Source: Pleurotus djamor (Eukaryota > Basidiomycota > Agaricomycetes > Agaricales > Pleurotaceae). Taken from it: a DNA stretch of 47,302 nucleotides. The notes beneath the pieces are model-generated. The model was not told the origin of the DNA, made no database searches, and saw only the letters and a list, made by a program, of their open reading frames with translations. A program made the translations under genes and the position numbers. Where the stretch lies: positions 1-47,302 of the forward strand of contig JAPEVF010000345.1 in assembly GCA_029747585.1 (NCBI GenBank), given 5' to 3'. Each line of letters starts with the position of its first letter. Positions within the stretch are counted from its first letter, which is position 1. Shown one piece after another: positions 21,376 through 32,161 of the stretch.

Positions 21376-23743
21376 CCATCACCGAGTCCCCAATTTGTTT
21401 GTGCGGATCATCACAACTTGCTCGCTAGGACCGTGTACGTCCGGGAAAGCATCGAGTAAGTGTAGGTGTCGTGGTCGTGTTACGGCTAAACTTTTCATTG
21501 AGTTGTTGGACTGAACGTATTGATATTCTTGTATTGATATGATTGGACGCGTGAATCACTGCCACTCGTTCAAACAACGTTCGAGGTTTAAATTCCCAAT
21601 GGCAACGAAGATGACCGAACCTCATAAGGTATATCATTTTCCTTTGTGATGCTGCTAGATGACACTAACAGCTGGGTAGTATCATTGACTACGCGTCACT
21701 GTGTTCCTAAATCCAAGTGGCCTGGACTCCATCCATCCATCCTGACCAATGTAATCTTGGTTCTCATTTGCTCATAGCTACTCTGCGACTCTATGAATTG
21801 TCCTTGCGAAGCCTCGCATACTCTTTGAACTGGACCGTTGGCCATTGAATGGGCTATCAAAGCCGTGGCGCCCGAAGTTTAACTTGAATGTAGACTGTGT
21901 TCATTCCAGTAACCCTGACCGTCCCCTGTGCGCCTTTCAATGCTCGATTGTGCTGTGGTTCGCGGGCTCAGATCCACTTCTACCTAGGCCTTCTGCTGCA
22001 CAGAGTTTCGAAGAATGCTGACGCCCTGCGGCGTAACGCGTTTGTTCTTCTTCCGGCCTTCAGTTATCAGTGTTAATCAAGTTTTGAAGTTCCCCGTCGT
22101 TGCTATACTCTAGATTTTGATTGACAGGTCTATACCTGCTGAGTATGCATCTCTCATGCCATCACCTTTGTCGACTTTCTGATTCATTTTGATGCTTAGA
22201 GGTTCCACGGCCGCACCTTGGCCGCATCGTCAAGTTAACTGCCCCCTGCATCGTCGTCGCCAACATGAATATGCCGTAGGGCCTTGCTCAACTCCGAAAG
22301 ACCCGGCGTCTGAGTTTTCCAATAAGCTCGCCTCAAATTCTATGATACTCACCATCTGACCTACGGCTGGTCCTAATCGCTTATAAGCTTCATCATGGGA
22401 TTCTGCTCAGATCCTCGGCCTTCTCATTTATCCTTGGTCGTGATCTGCAAATAGAATTTTCCAATGCCTATTTTTGGCTTCCGTCTTCACCGCCTTGCAA
22501 CTGAGGTATGCATCTGATAGTCTTGTTTGCTCATCATATCCCGTTGCCAACGTCTGGTTTCTTCGTCTTAAAGGCTAAAATCTAGTCTAACTCTGACACC
22601 TGTATCAGCTCTACTGATACATCATGTCCTAGTATTGCAAGGAAAACTGTGATGTATCTTTCACTTGAATGGCAAGCGTCTTGGTGATATATTAAGTCAC
22701 TTACTCGAGCTGATACATCGTATGGTGCCGCGTGGTGGCGTCCGGCTAGAACCCTCGGGTATCCTGTAAGCTTTGAGAGCATAACGCTTCCGACGCGTCC
22801 GGCACATATACAGATGGGGGAGAGGAAGACATCTATCATCCGATTATTACATTGCGAGATACTGTCAGAAAAATATATGAAAAACATACTTAGTACTGTA
22901 TACTGCCGCGTTCGAAGCCTGGGGTTGCTGGCCTCCTCAGTCCTGTAATTACTATTATATTGTTCCTACTTGCCGCAATCGTAGTGACCGTCTAGCTAGA
23001 TGCCTTTCTTTAGGAATCGGGGCCTGGATGGCGAGGATGGTTTTTCGACTGTCCCTGGACTTTCCCTCTGAATGGATGATATTTGAGAGACAACGTTACG
23101 TCGTTAGCACGGCAATTGAAATCGGTGCGCTGGAATTTTGGATCAATTGACACTCTAGGCGTGACAGGAGTGAGGGAAACCTGGGAAAGTATCGGGTACA
23201 GGTAAGTGCATTGTGATATTCTGAGAAGTGAGTATGGCGCATAACTGTTTGAGCTGGTGCGCGGTCAACTGGTCATTGGCGGTCAAGGTTGCTTACAGGG
23301 CAGATTGCAAAGGCGCTTTTTGAGCGCTTAAACTTTTGACATACAACCAACATGACGACCTTCACCTCTTTCCTACTCTCGGACAATGTATGAGCCTTCA
23401 GTGAATGAACACTGATTACTGACTAATACAGAGATAGGTATTCGCAGGTTTGAGGTGTCTCTAACGGGCAAATGCGTCCGCAATGAATAAAAGTAAGAAT
23501 CACTAAAGGTCAGACCGCGCATTTTGATTTCCCATTCAATAGTTGTATTTCAAGTCCTCAATAATCGCGATAATCCATCTGCCCCAAACTCACCTGAATC
23601 TCCAACTCTACAAATGTGACAAATAAACTCCTGTTCACGGTCAATTCGCGGTCAATTGGAAGAAATCAAGTAGACCTTGCGTGCAACTTGCGCAACACGG
23701 TAGGTCGGTTAGCCAGTATGTTGTTTTGTTCCAAGCGCTTACG
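21376..23743. other. 2.4-kb gene-poor stretch
   Basis: I find no exon chain. Frames are short and stop-rich on both strands. One minus-strand frame at 22887-22582 has no recognisable content. A small inverted repeat (TGTATCAG / CTGATACA) lies near 22604-22622. The stretch may be old decayed sequence between gene A and gene B. Confidence 0.45.
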
Positions 23744-24133
23744 TCAATAACATCCTCGTTCAGCGACGCCATGCGGCCACTCCCACACCACCTTTCGTAT
23801 ACTGTGGATCAACTCTTTGTGTACTTGCGCACATAGAGTCCTTTCAAAGGCGCAAAGGCATATACATACACCATAGGTCACTATGCGGCCATCTCGCCAA
23901 ATCTCCAACACGCCCCTCCAATGCCCTTCGATCGTTTCTGACTCCGAGCTGTCAACGAGCTGTGCGATGACCTGCCAGTGAAGGCGCCTTGAGTCTATGG
24001 AGATCGGTTGCAATTTCCCAGGTATGCATGCATGGAATACCACCACACGATCATCGCTAATGCTCCTGTGGAAGTGACACGGCGAACAGGAGAGTATCAG
24101 TGTCCTAGAGACCTTCCAAGTAATCGTTTCCAC
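23744..24133 (-). CDS. Hypothetical open frame, uncertain
   Basis: A 129-residue frame from an ATG (METITWKVSRT) contains plausible coding sequence such as QVIAQLVDSSESETIEGHWRGVLEIWRDGR. No family is recognised and no flanking exons were confirmed. It could be a gene remnant. Related weak coding potential lies just upstream on the same strand at 24378-24190. Confidence 0.25.
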   Translation of the reverse strand: METITWKVSRTLILSCSPCHFHRSISDDRVVVFHACIPGKLQPISIDSRRLHWQVIAQLVDSSESETIEGHWRGVLEIWRDGRIVTYGVCICLCAFERTLCAQVHKELIHSIRKVVWEWPHGVAERGCY

Positions 24134-24487
24134 AGACTGCCGGCTTCGCAGCAGAGCTTCAGGCTCATGATCTCATGGCCATATGTTTGTCAGAAAAACC
24201 ATACATTTCGACGGTCCCGTACGACGACTGATGGCATCATTTGCTTCCCCATCCAGTGCCACACGTCCAATGGATCGAGATCGCGCGGGAGGAGGTGCGG
24301 AGTAGATTGGCCCAGGCTATGAGAGCTATCGGGGATAACACTTGATGATACATTACGGTAAGGCCAGCTAGAATTCAAGGCGAATATACATCACAATTTT
24401 ACTTGGAATACAAGCATAGGATGTATCAGATCATCTTATACGCCTGACTCTGAGTCTCATCCCCTCTTTGCCGTACCTTCAACGACA

Positions 24488-26354
24488 ATGACCCTTGATA
24501 TATATTCTGCCATCTCTCACTACATATCCCCACTCATCATTGGTTTGTCTTCGCAGTTTCCAAGTGATTTATCCTAACTTCTTTGTAGGAACAATGCTTA
24601 CTTGCCCGTCAGTAGCCTAAATGCATGAACAGGCTTAACTCAAGAACTCTTTCAGTCTATACGGGATCATGCTGGGCCAGTCAATCTGGTACTTCAGATG
24701 CTGTCAATGCGATTCAATGACTATTCGAGCACTAGTAAGTTCCGCTCTTGTGCAACTAGCGCGATCGCCGCTCATTCATCTATTCCCGAAGGTTTCAGCG
24801 GTATTGTTCGTTCTCCCGCCAATTGGCTGTGCCCGTCATCCTTTGTTTAATTTTGATCAAAACTGGGTATTCGTTTGACTCTTTAGATTATTCGACGGCG
24901 TGCAGACTGCTGGACTTGCGCAAGCCACTTTCACGGGGTATCTTCGATTGTCCCTCAATTTGACCATCCCCACGTAAGCCAGTATTTCCATTGTCCAAGT
25001 CGATAATGCTTACGCTCGCCCTGTAGAGGGATTTTGGTGTGTTCGTTGATTCTGTTACTTGCTACCTATGACCGAAACATGAAGTTCCCCCTCTCAGGTT
25101 GATGTCTACTTTTCGGCAGGTACCCTTTCCCTCATGCCTCCAACGCTTTCGATAAACCATCCTTGCAGTCGTTCAGCGTGTTCTTAGTGCACTGGTGAGA
25201 TCAAATGATCATTCTCAATCCACGCGCTCAGCCGCTTCCTTCAGTGCGTTTGTTTATCGTGTCTGGTTGAGTAAGTGATTTCTTGTCGCTCTTGCAGTAC
25301 GCCACTCAGAGTATATTCTCAAGTGAGCGACAAACGCTGTTACATGGCCATGGGTTTGGTGAGTGCCTTCGTCACCTTACTGGATTTGCAATTTCTGAAA
25401 CGTCCGTAAAGGTATCATTGGTCTTGATCCGATTCGGTAAGCCCATGTTGGCGGCTTCGCAGTCTCCTGCTCATTTTCTAACTTCTCAAGGTGCATCGAT
25501 GGGTGCGCCTCCTAGGCTCCTCTTGGACTCAGAGACTCACCTCAGTTAAATATATTTCTCTAGGGCTTAACATCACAATGTAGGTCTTAATTTTTGACTA
25601 ACAATCATCACATTCATTCTAATCTTCGGGTGGCAGTGCCCATGAGAAAACAGCATTAAAGTTGCACAATCACCTTAGCAATGTGTGACACCAAAATCGA
25701 TTCTTTCCACCGGTTCTCAGATGACCTTTTGTCTAGGCGTTCGGGGCAGCGGAAATGGCCACCGCCGCACTTTTTGACGTTCTCATCGCAATTGCCATGG
25801 CGCTGTATCTGAGTAGAGAACGCTCCGAGTTTTTATGGTGAGTAATTGGTGATTTCCTTGCCTGAGGAACTTGTGAGGAACCGATGTCGACCGGCGCTTT
25901 CTTTGTCTCGTCCATAGGACAAACATGTTGATCTCCAAACTCATCACCTACTTCGTTGGGATCGGAGCCCTCACAAGGTTAGCGGCTGTCGTCCTAAGTG
26001 ATCTGGTTCATTTCTGACGCTTAAGGCGTGCAGTATTTTCGCGCTGCTGACCCTATTCTCGGTGGGTCCTACCCCCCACTTCTCAGTTGATGTCTAGGTT
26101 TCCTATCATTTTCCAGTTTATCACCATGCCGCAGAACCTGGTGTTTTTGATATTTCATTCTGTCCTCAGTAAACGTGAGTCCTCCTTTTACCTTTGTCAC
26201 TCGACCACAGGGGCGCTAACTGGATCCTTCATATAGTATATGGCAATTCGCTGCTTGTGATGTAGGTTTTTTCGGTTCCTTAGGCCTTCCTTCGACTTTC
26301 TCGTGCTGACTCATACGTAGCCTAAGTTCGCGACGGCAAATTCAAGGGCTCTAA
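24488..26354 (+). CDS. DUF6534-family seven-helix membrane protein B
   Basis: The gene runs from the ATG at 24488 (MTLDIYSAISHYISPLIIG) through many tiny exons: 24589-24607; 24656-24734 (LYGIMLGQSIWYFRCCQ); a 14-bp exon at 24792-24805; 24887-24973 (LFDGVQTAGLAQATFTGYL); a 10-bp exon near 25028; VDVYF; SFSVFLVHW; AFVYRVWL; SDKRCYMAMGL; VSLVLIRFG; a 12-bp exon; GLNIT; AHEKTALKLHNHLSN; AFGAAEMATAALFDVLIAIAMALYLS; and on to SSRRQIQGL with a TAA at 26352. Exon order matches gene C. The product is a membrane protein; DUF6534 proteins look receptor- or transporter-like but have no established role. One exon near 25102 (VDVYFSA) appears one base too long at a TTTT run, so a frame slip or sequencing error is possible. 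Confidence 0.8.
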
Positions 26355-26772
26355 AGTGCTTGCTATCCCTAGTCATCGCGATAAAGGTCGCCCATAGCTA
26401 CCCGATCAAGTAAATTTGAACAATTTTTGGACATCGCTGACAGTTACAGTTCTCCTGCCTCGTTTATCCCCTCCTGAGGCTTGAGGCCTGAGCGCTGGGC
26501 CTGAAGTTTGAAGTTTGAATGCGTTACGCAACCGCGATTAGAGAAAGCATCCTCACATCTTCAGATGCTGCATCATGCACCTTATCACCTACCTATGCTC
26601 CAAGCTCGCGCTCAGAGCCTAGGGTGGGTTCTCGTTCTTAACTTCAACTTTCCTTCATCCAGAGTCACGCTGGCTTGACCGTCCATGAACGATGGCTCTA
26701 GTTACATTCCAAACATTGTCCGAACTTCTGTGAATTCTCCTCTCTTACTTGCACGCGAAGGGACGATACCTC
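26355..26772. other. Convergent intergenic gap between DUF6534 genes B and C
   Basis: This 418-bp space holds the 3' ends of two converging genes. No open frame of note is seen. A short pyrimidine/GA-mixed repeat (CTGAGGCTTGAGGCCTGAG) occurs near 26475. Confidence 0.5.
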
Positions 26773-28910
26773 CTAGGGATAAGTAGCACTATTGAATCCT
26801 TTTATTTGCCGTCTTGAATTGAGGCTGAAGGGGGCCAAGGCATCAGCTGTCTAGATGGTAGAAACAAAGCACGCAAGAGACGTACATGACAAGCAGCGAA
26901 TTTCCATACACTGCACGGTGGATTTAGTCAGTATCCGCCGCCATCGAGTAGGAGTGGGTGAAGGGCGNAAAAAAACGTGCATTTACTCAGAACGGAATGA
27001 AAGATCAGAAACACCAGGTTTTTAGGCATCGCGGTCCACTAAAGAAATTCAAGAAGTTACTCTATGTTCAGGTGAGACAATGCCTGAATAAAGACGAACC
27101 GAGACCATGATCAACACCGCGAAGATGCTACATTTCCTGAGAGTCAGAAAAGATGATAGGTTGAGAGTAGAGTAACGTCAAACCTTGTAAGAGCACCAGC
27201 TCCGACAAAATAGGTGATTAGCTTGGAAATCAACATGTTCGTCCTACGGACCCAGTCATCAGTTTAGAGTAGAAACTGATGAACCACCACAAGACGAGTG
27301 TGGGATAGTGAACCCCTACCATAGAAAATCCGAGCGTTCCCTACTCAGATAGAGCGCCATGGCGATCGCGATGAGGATATCGAGGAGTGCTGCGGTGGTC
27401 ATTTCTATGCCGCCGAACGCCTAAGTGGAGTAGACGAAAGGAATGTCAGTAAATTTGCTCAACGCGAAGAGATAGAGACGGATGTGGGTTTCGGTATAGA
27501 GGAACAGAGGTAGGGGAAGAGATGAAGAAAGTACGCACGTTGCTGAGGGAATTGTGTAACTTCACTATTGTGTTCTCGGATGCGCTGTTGTGAAGTCAAG
27601 AGGTTTCTTTATCTCTCTCATCTAAAACAGCCACGGGACCTACAGGGTGATGTTCAATCCTGTCCAATGCGAGGATGGGGTAATGACGTTCGATCAGACC
27701 CTCATGACCAGGAAAGTCGATGAGAGTGACAGGCGTACCCATTGATGCAGCTGTCGAATAAAGAATGAGAATGACATAATTTAATGTGAAGTGTTGGTTA
27801 AACAAGTCGTCAAAGATGGACGTACTGAAACGGATGAAGACCAGTGCGCTCTTTGTGCCCAGTGTGGACAGGGTAAGAAATTGACAGGCTTACAAGAGGA
27901 CAAAAGGGAAGAAGGGTACCCACCAAACCTATGGTCATGTAACGGCGCTTGTTGCTCACTGGTCATATCGATATCCTCATCAGGGATGCAGCTCTGCGAT
28001 TTGAAAGCAGCGGAGACGACTTACTTAACCAGACGCGGTAGACGAAGGCACTGGATGAGTAGAAGCGGTTGAGTGCCGGTGGCGGATTTCGAACGGTGGC
28101 GTAGGCTCACCAGTGCACCAGTAGGACACTAAACGACTGGACCGATTTTCATAAACGACCTCGCCTGCGGTAATACAAAATGTGGGGGGAATATGAAATA
28201 CGTACCGCGAAGAAAATATCGACCTGATGGGAAATCGTAGAGTATTAGTATCAACAAACGAGCACCGCGAACATTGACAAAGAATTTGAACGCACCAACA
28301 TACCCCTAAATAAGTATCAGTCGTCAGTGTTGATGAGATTGACAGGCGGAATTCGCGACTTGGAGTAGTACTTACACGGGTGGGTGAAAGTTAGGGAATG
28401 GTCCAAGATACCCAATGAAGGTACCTTGGGCCAGTCCGACGGTTTGAATTCCATCGAATAATCNTACGAAAGCGAAATCAATGTCAAAAATGTACACAGG
28501 NAGGACACGTGAGGCGTGAAAACTAACATGACGAAAGCGACCTGCGCGCGTAAGCCAGTGAGCGTGTCGATAATGTCAGAGTGGCAGAGAGACTGCCATT
28601 TGGATGATGGGGCGTACGAGGGTTCGGATTGTGGTTGAATCGTTTTGCGAGCATCGGAAGTACCAGATCGACTGGCCGAGCATGATGCCGTATAAACTGC
28701 GCGTTGGGGTGGAAAATGAAGGTCAGTGAGAAGATTTTGGGATTTTTGTTACTGGAGAATAGAGCACGGACGGGCTTGCTAGCATCGTTCCTACAAAGAG
28801 GGTCAGTTCGGAGTGAGTCTACTGAAGAGAATTGCGAGGGACGAACCGATAACCATCGGAGATCCATAGTGAGAGACAGAGGTGAATATGTCCAAGGGGT
28901 TGAACGTCAT
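26773..28910 (-). CDS. DUF6534-family seven-helix membrane protein C
   Basis: The gene starts at the ATG at 28910 (MTFNPLDIFTSVSHYGSPMVIG) and ends at the TAG at 26773 (ILNSRRQIKGFNSATYP). Exons parallel gene B: LYGIMLGQSIWYFRCSQNDSTTIRTL; VAFV; LFDGIQTVGLAQGTFIGYLG; VDIFFA; SFSVLLVHW; AFVYRVWL; SNKRRYMTIGL; SALVFIRF; TASM; GLNITL; NTIVKLHNSLSN; AFGGIEMTTAALLDILIAIAMALYLS; TNMLISKLITYFVGAGALTS; IFAVLIMVS; WTAMPKNLVFLIFHSVLSK. Dropping the N at 28464 recreates the TAG acceptor before the LFDG exon. The second-to-last intron seems to use a GC donor (GCACGT) near 26981. The product is a predicted integral membrane protein of unknown role, in opposite orientation to genes A and B. Confidence 0.8.
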
Positions 28911-28995
28911 GGTTGCTGAAGCCTCAAGCTTCAAGGCTGATCTACAGACCACTGGCAGAAGGAGCAGGCTCCAGGGTCGGCCATTGCGTTGACCC

Positions 28996-29757
28996 TTAAA
29001 GAGGTTTCGTAGGTGGTGATGGTATTGCATTTGTTCTGGTGCGCCGGCGATACCGGAGCAAATGGAAGTATGACAGTATAAAATGGATCGCCCAGACTGC
29101 AGTTGCTACCGGGTAGACAAGCTGTGAGTGGGAGTGCTGAGAAGCGTCAAAATTCACGAACTGTGGTGGGGGTGGGGTATGAAGCCGAATAGTGTTACAA
29201 GGCGCCACAAAGATGCGAAAGCGTGCAAGCGACGCCGAGATACGGAAGTCATTTTCCATCAACTCGACCAGTGCGTTGGCGATAGCACCGCAGTCTGCTG
29301 TATGGTCGGCTTGACAATGTGTCCGTTCAGCTTCGAAGAAATTCACATGAATCAAAATGAAAAAGCTGGCGACGGTATGAGAGATGCAGACTCACGAAGT
29401 TTAGGCGCGTTGGAATCATAAATCGCGACGCGACGCTTCGAATGCAGAAGGCGGTAGTGAAGATACCTCAAATTTGCCTCAAACAGCTTCAGCTGGTCTT
29501 CACCGGAAAAGATCGCAGCAGTGGCCTTAGACTTGCACGGTTCCCTGAGGTCATTCAGATACCCCGCTTGGAAGTGCAGACTTGAAACATGAAAATACAA
29601 GAAAATGGTCAGGTATCAGACTGGTTGCGGCGAGAAGATGGGCTTTGACTGAGCATGAAAGTAATGGAAGGAAGGGGTTCACGGGGCCGATACATAAATT
29701 CATGGAGGAGATACAACTTGGCAGAGTTTGGAAGACGGCGCTTGGGTGTGACATCAT
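28996..29757 (-). CDS. Ulp1-like (C48) cysteine peptidase, probable
   Basis: Coding blocks on the minus strand read LHFQAGYLNDLREPCKSK ... LRYLHYRLLHSKRRVAIYDSN, then a GTGAGT...CGAAG intron (about 29395-29332), then ERTHCQADHTADCGAIANALVELMEN and on to a TAA at 28996. The order H-Y-x-L-L, IYDS, Q-x5-DCG matches the His-Asp-Gln-Cys catalytic layout of Ulp1/SENP peptidases, which remove SUMO-like proteins. The N-terminal part is short and its start is unsure (ATG at 29757 followed by a weak intron). Such C48 domains are frequent in fungal DNA transposons, so this may be a transposon relic rather than a host SUMO protease. No transposase is seen next to it. Assignment is by motif only. Confidence 0.5.
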
Positions 29758-29793
29758 CGAAAAGGTAACCGCCCTGCCCTAAACCACCCCGAC

Positions 29794-29801
29794 CATATAT
29801 A
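29794..29801 (+). promoter_or_regulatory. TATA box
   Basis: CCATATATAAACCC lies between the minus-strand peptidase gene (start near 29757) and the plus-strand spliced region that begins near 29850. It reads as a good TATA element on the plus strand. Confidence 0.5.
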
Positions 29802-29849
29802 AACCCGTCGGGCAGCGTCCCTGAATCTTATCCTTCCCCTTCCCCCATC

Positions 29850-30490
29850 GGTGCGTATTTTCATCTTCCCCACCGCCTTCCCCAGTGTCCTCCCCTTTTC
29901 TCTCTCTCATCGTCGCTGCTTCTCGCTGACGCGTTCTCATGAATTTCTAGAGGGCGCGTTGGGTCGCTCGACGCCGCCGTGCGCTCGTTCTACATCGTCA
30001 GCGGGGAGCTCAGCATGTTTGCCTGCATTCCAGTCTCGTGTGGTCCAACATGACCACTTAATCGTCGGGTGCGTTCTCTCATCCAACCCATCCGTCAGTT
30101 TCGCGTTTTGATTTTGATTCTGACTGTATGCGCGTTTTCCTTTGCAGATATCACCTTCCTGATATCATACCTGGTGCCGTTTCGTCGTGCACAACATTCC
30201 TGGGTGCGCTTCTTCGATTTCCTCGTCGTCTGGTTCCAGTTTACTAACTGTATGCGTGTTCTTTATCTAGATATCGCCTACCTGATATCACCCTTTACCG
30301 TTCCGTCGGTTTCTGCGCGTTCCGTCGTGCATTCGTGTGGTCTTTCAACCACTTCATCTCTAGGGTACGTCCGCGAACTTTTCTCGTTGATGTTTGCTGA
30401 TAACCTGCGTATCTAGGTATCGCCCGATACCAACAACCGCCGTAACTCATATCGGCACCCCCGTGGATCCGTACCTCTTTTCGAGAGGCC
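29850..30490 (+). other. Probable spliced transcription unit with repeated exon-intron blocks
   Basis: Downstream of a TATA box lie several blocks bounded by GT...AG signals. Each repeats the pattern ACTGTATGCG, pyrimidine tract, (C/T)AGATATC, then GCCGTTTCGTCG- or CCGTTCCGTCG-like sequence. No long protein can be assembled. Short frames read DITFLISYLVPFRRAQH and DIAYLISPFTVPS. It may encode a small repetitive protein or a non-coding RNA. Confidence 0.3.
30122..30310 (+). repeat. Imperfect 124-bp tandem duplication
   Basis: ACTGTATGCGCGTTTTCCTT at 30122 and ACTGTATGCGTGTTCTTTAT at 30246 start two related units. Each runs on to AGATATC, CCTGATATCA and a CGTTxCGTCG string. A weaker third start lies near 30400 (CTGATAACCTGCG ... 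AGGTATCGCCCGATACC). Confidence 0.65.
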
Positions 30491-31210
30491 CGCGGGCATC
30501 TCGCGATGGCAATCCTGATCAAATGTTTGTCTTCTTGTCCATCGAGTCCTCGCATTCGTCTCTGATCGTCATTGTGTCAAGTGTCCCATCGGTATCTCTG
30601 CGTTTGATGTGGTCGGGTTTAGGGTGTCCGTGTTCCACGAGTTAGTGCTGTCTCCTTGATGCTTCCATTTTCCCGACTGACACAACGATCAGTCCCTTCT
30701 CACCTGTCAACGACGCGTCTTTGGGAAGGACCTTATCAAGTTGGTTCCTGGAGATATTAGAGAGCTCGTAAAACCATACTGCGGTTATGGTTTTTTCCAG
30801 GTGGTACAAGGCTTTGGTCTGACCACCAACGTTCAAATTAATTACACCAGGCCAATGTCGTGTACTGTGAGTAGTTTCGTATCCTTGTAAAGATGGGCTG
30901 GGAAATGAAAGTGGTTATACGACAAATTTGTGCGATATGTGGTTGAGATAGACCTCAGCGTTGCAGCAGGAGTAGCTTAGCAATGCGACTACCTTGAGGA
31001 TGTGGGCCTTGAGCGCTTGAGCTTGGAGCACCAAGATGAGGTAGGGACCTTGCGAGTTTGGGCGCGCTGAACATCTCAGGCTCCCTTTTCCCTCCTTTTC
31101 TCTTCACTTTGCGACGGACTTTCTGGGCTCTGGCTGTTCCACGTCGCTCTGAAACCGGGCAGACTACTAACATCAACGACACAAGCACCAATGTCAGGCT
31201 TGCGCTTCGG
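30491..31210. other. No gene seen; one small hairpin
   Basis: No convincing exon. AAAACCATA and TATGGTTTT form a 9-bp inverted repeat around a short loop at about 30771-30796. Short frames near 31058-31200 are antisense to the 3' flank of the UbiA-type gene. Confidence 0.4.
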
Positions 31211-32161
31211 CTATGGCAGGTCAGACCAAATCGGAATAGTAAAGATGCCGCAACACAGGTATGTGAACCACTGTTTTGGCACAAGTTAAATAACTTTTGC
31301 ACAAACATCTCAAGTCGTTGATTCACGTACCATGTAGGTCTGGTGGTCGTACCTAGCCCCCTTCCCGACCATCACTCGATATCCTAATGCTGCATGGGCA
31401 ACGAGCAGCAGCGCAGGCGCCGCAGCGGCGACGCCTCCAACCCATAAGATCCAGTAGCTCAAAGGCAGCAAGAAGGTAATAACAGCCCGCGACTGGGATT
31501 CACCGAGGACCACTGGCAGCGTACCTCGTCCGATCGCCTTGTCTCCCTTGACGTCACGAAGGTCTTGAATCTGTATAATCTCCCCGACCCATAACGACAC
31601 AACGGCGTTAAACCGCTGGAACTCTGGCGTAGGCATTGCGATGGCTTTATGGACTCCACTGAGGAGAGCCCATGTCCCTGTCGTCATCGCAATGGTGTTC
31701 TTGCCAAACCAATGTCCCCCGCCACGCGTTAATGAGAGGAATGCCACTGTGGCCATCCACGTTAACGTTTCTGGTATCTGCTTTCCATTCCACATTGCGA
31801 TGCCTAAGAAACACGCGAGGCTAGCCACCCATCGACATTTGGCACCGTTAAGGCTGACCTTCCCCGAGACAATGGGCCGGTCGGGTTTATTGATGCGGTC
31901 TTCTTCGAGCCCGCTGATTTGGTTGGAGAGGTTGAAGAAGTAGACGTATGTGGATACCCAGGGGAGGAATTTGATGGTGTGGAAGATGGGTAGGGATGCG
32001 TTCNTCGTTGCGCCGAGTGCGATGATGAGGCCTGGGATGAGNGTGGCTGACCAGTCCCTCCAGGTGAAGCTGAGGAATAGGTCGAGCTCGNGTAGNATGA
32101 NGGCNATGGCNATTGGGGTNCGTATGANATTTNNAGNGNTGGTGGTTGTGGCTTCGCTCAT
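31211..32161 (-). CDS. UbiA-superfamily membrane prenyltransferase or terpene cyclase
   Basis: Exon 1 runs 32161-31331 from an ATG (MSEATTT). A 60-bp GTACGT...CAG intron (31330-31271) follows. Exon 2 (31270-31211) ends with WFTYLCCGIFTIPIWSDLP and TAG, giving about 296 residues. Two Asp-rich sites mark the family: NQISGLEEDRINKPDRPIVSG near residues 80-100, and QDLRDVKGDKAIGRGTLPV near 198-216. Between them are hydrophobic helices. UbiA enzymes bind prenyl diphosphates through Mg2+ held by these Asp residues; some fungal members cyclise terpenes. The first site is N-x3-G-x3-D rather than N-D-x2-D-x3-D, as in fungal UbiA-like groups, so the substrate cannot be told. The first 60 codons contain many ambiguous bases. 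No other terpene pathway gene is adjacent. Confidence 0.85.

Noticed and set aside
22604..22622. TGTATCAG/CTGATACA inverted repeat
   Set aside because: Eight-base arms are expected by chance in a stretch of this length and nothing else marks it.
30771..30796. AAAACCATA/TATGGTTTT hairpin as a terminator
   Set aside because: Fungal nuclear genes do not use bacterial-type terminators, and no gene ends there.
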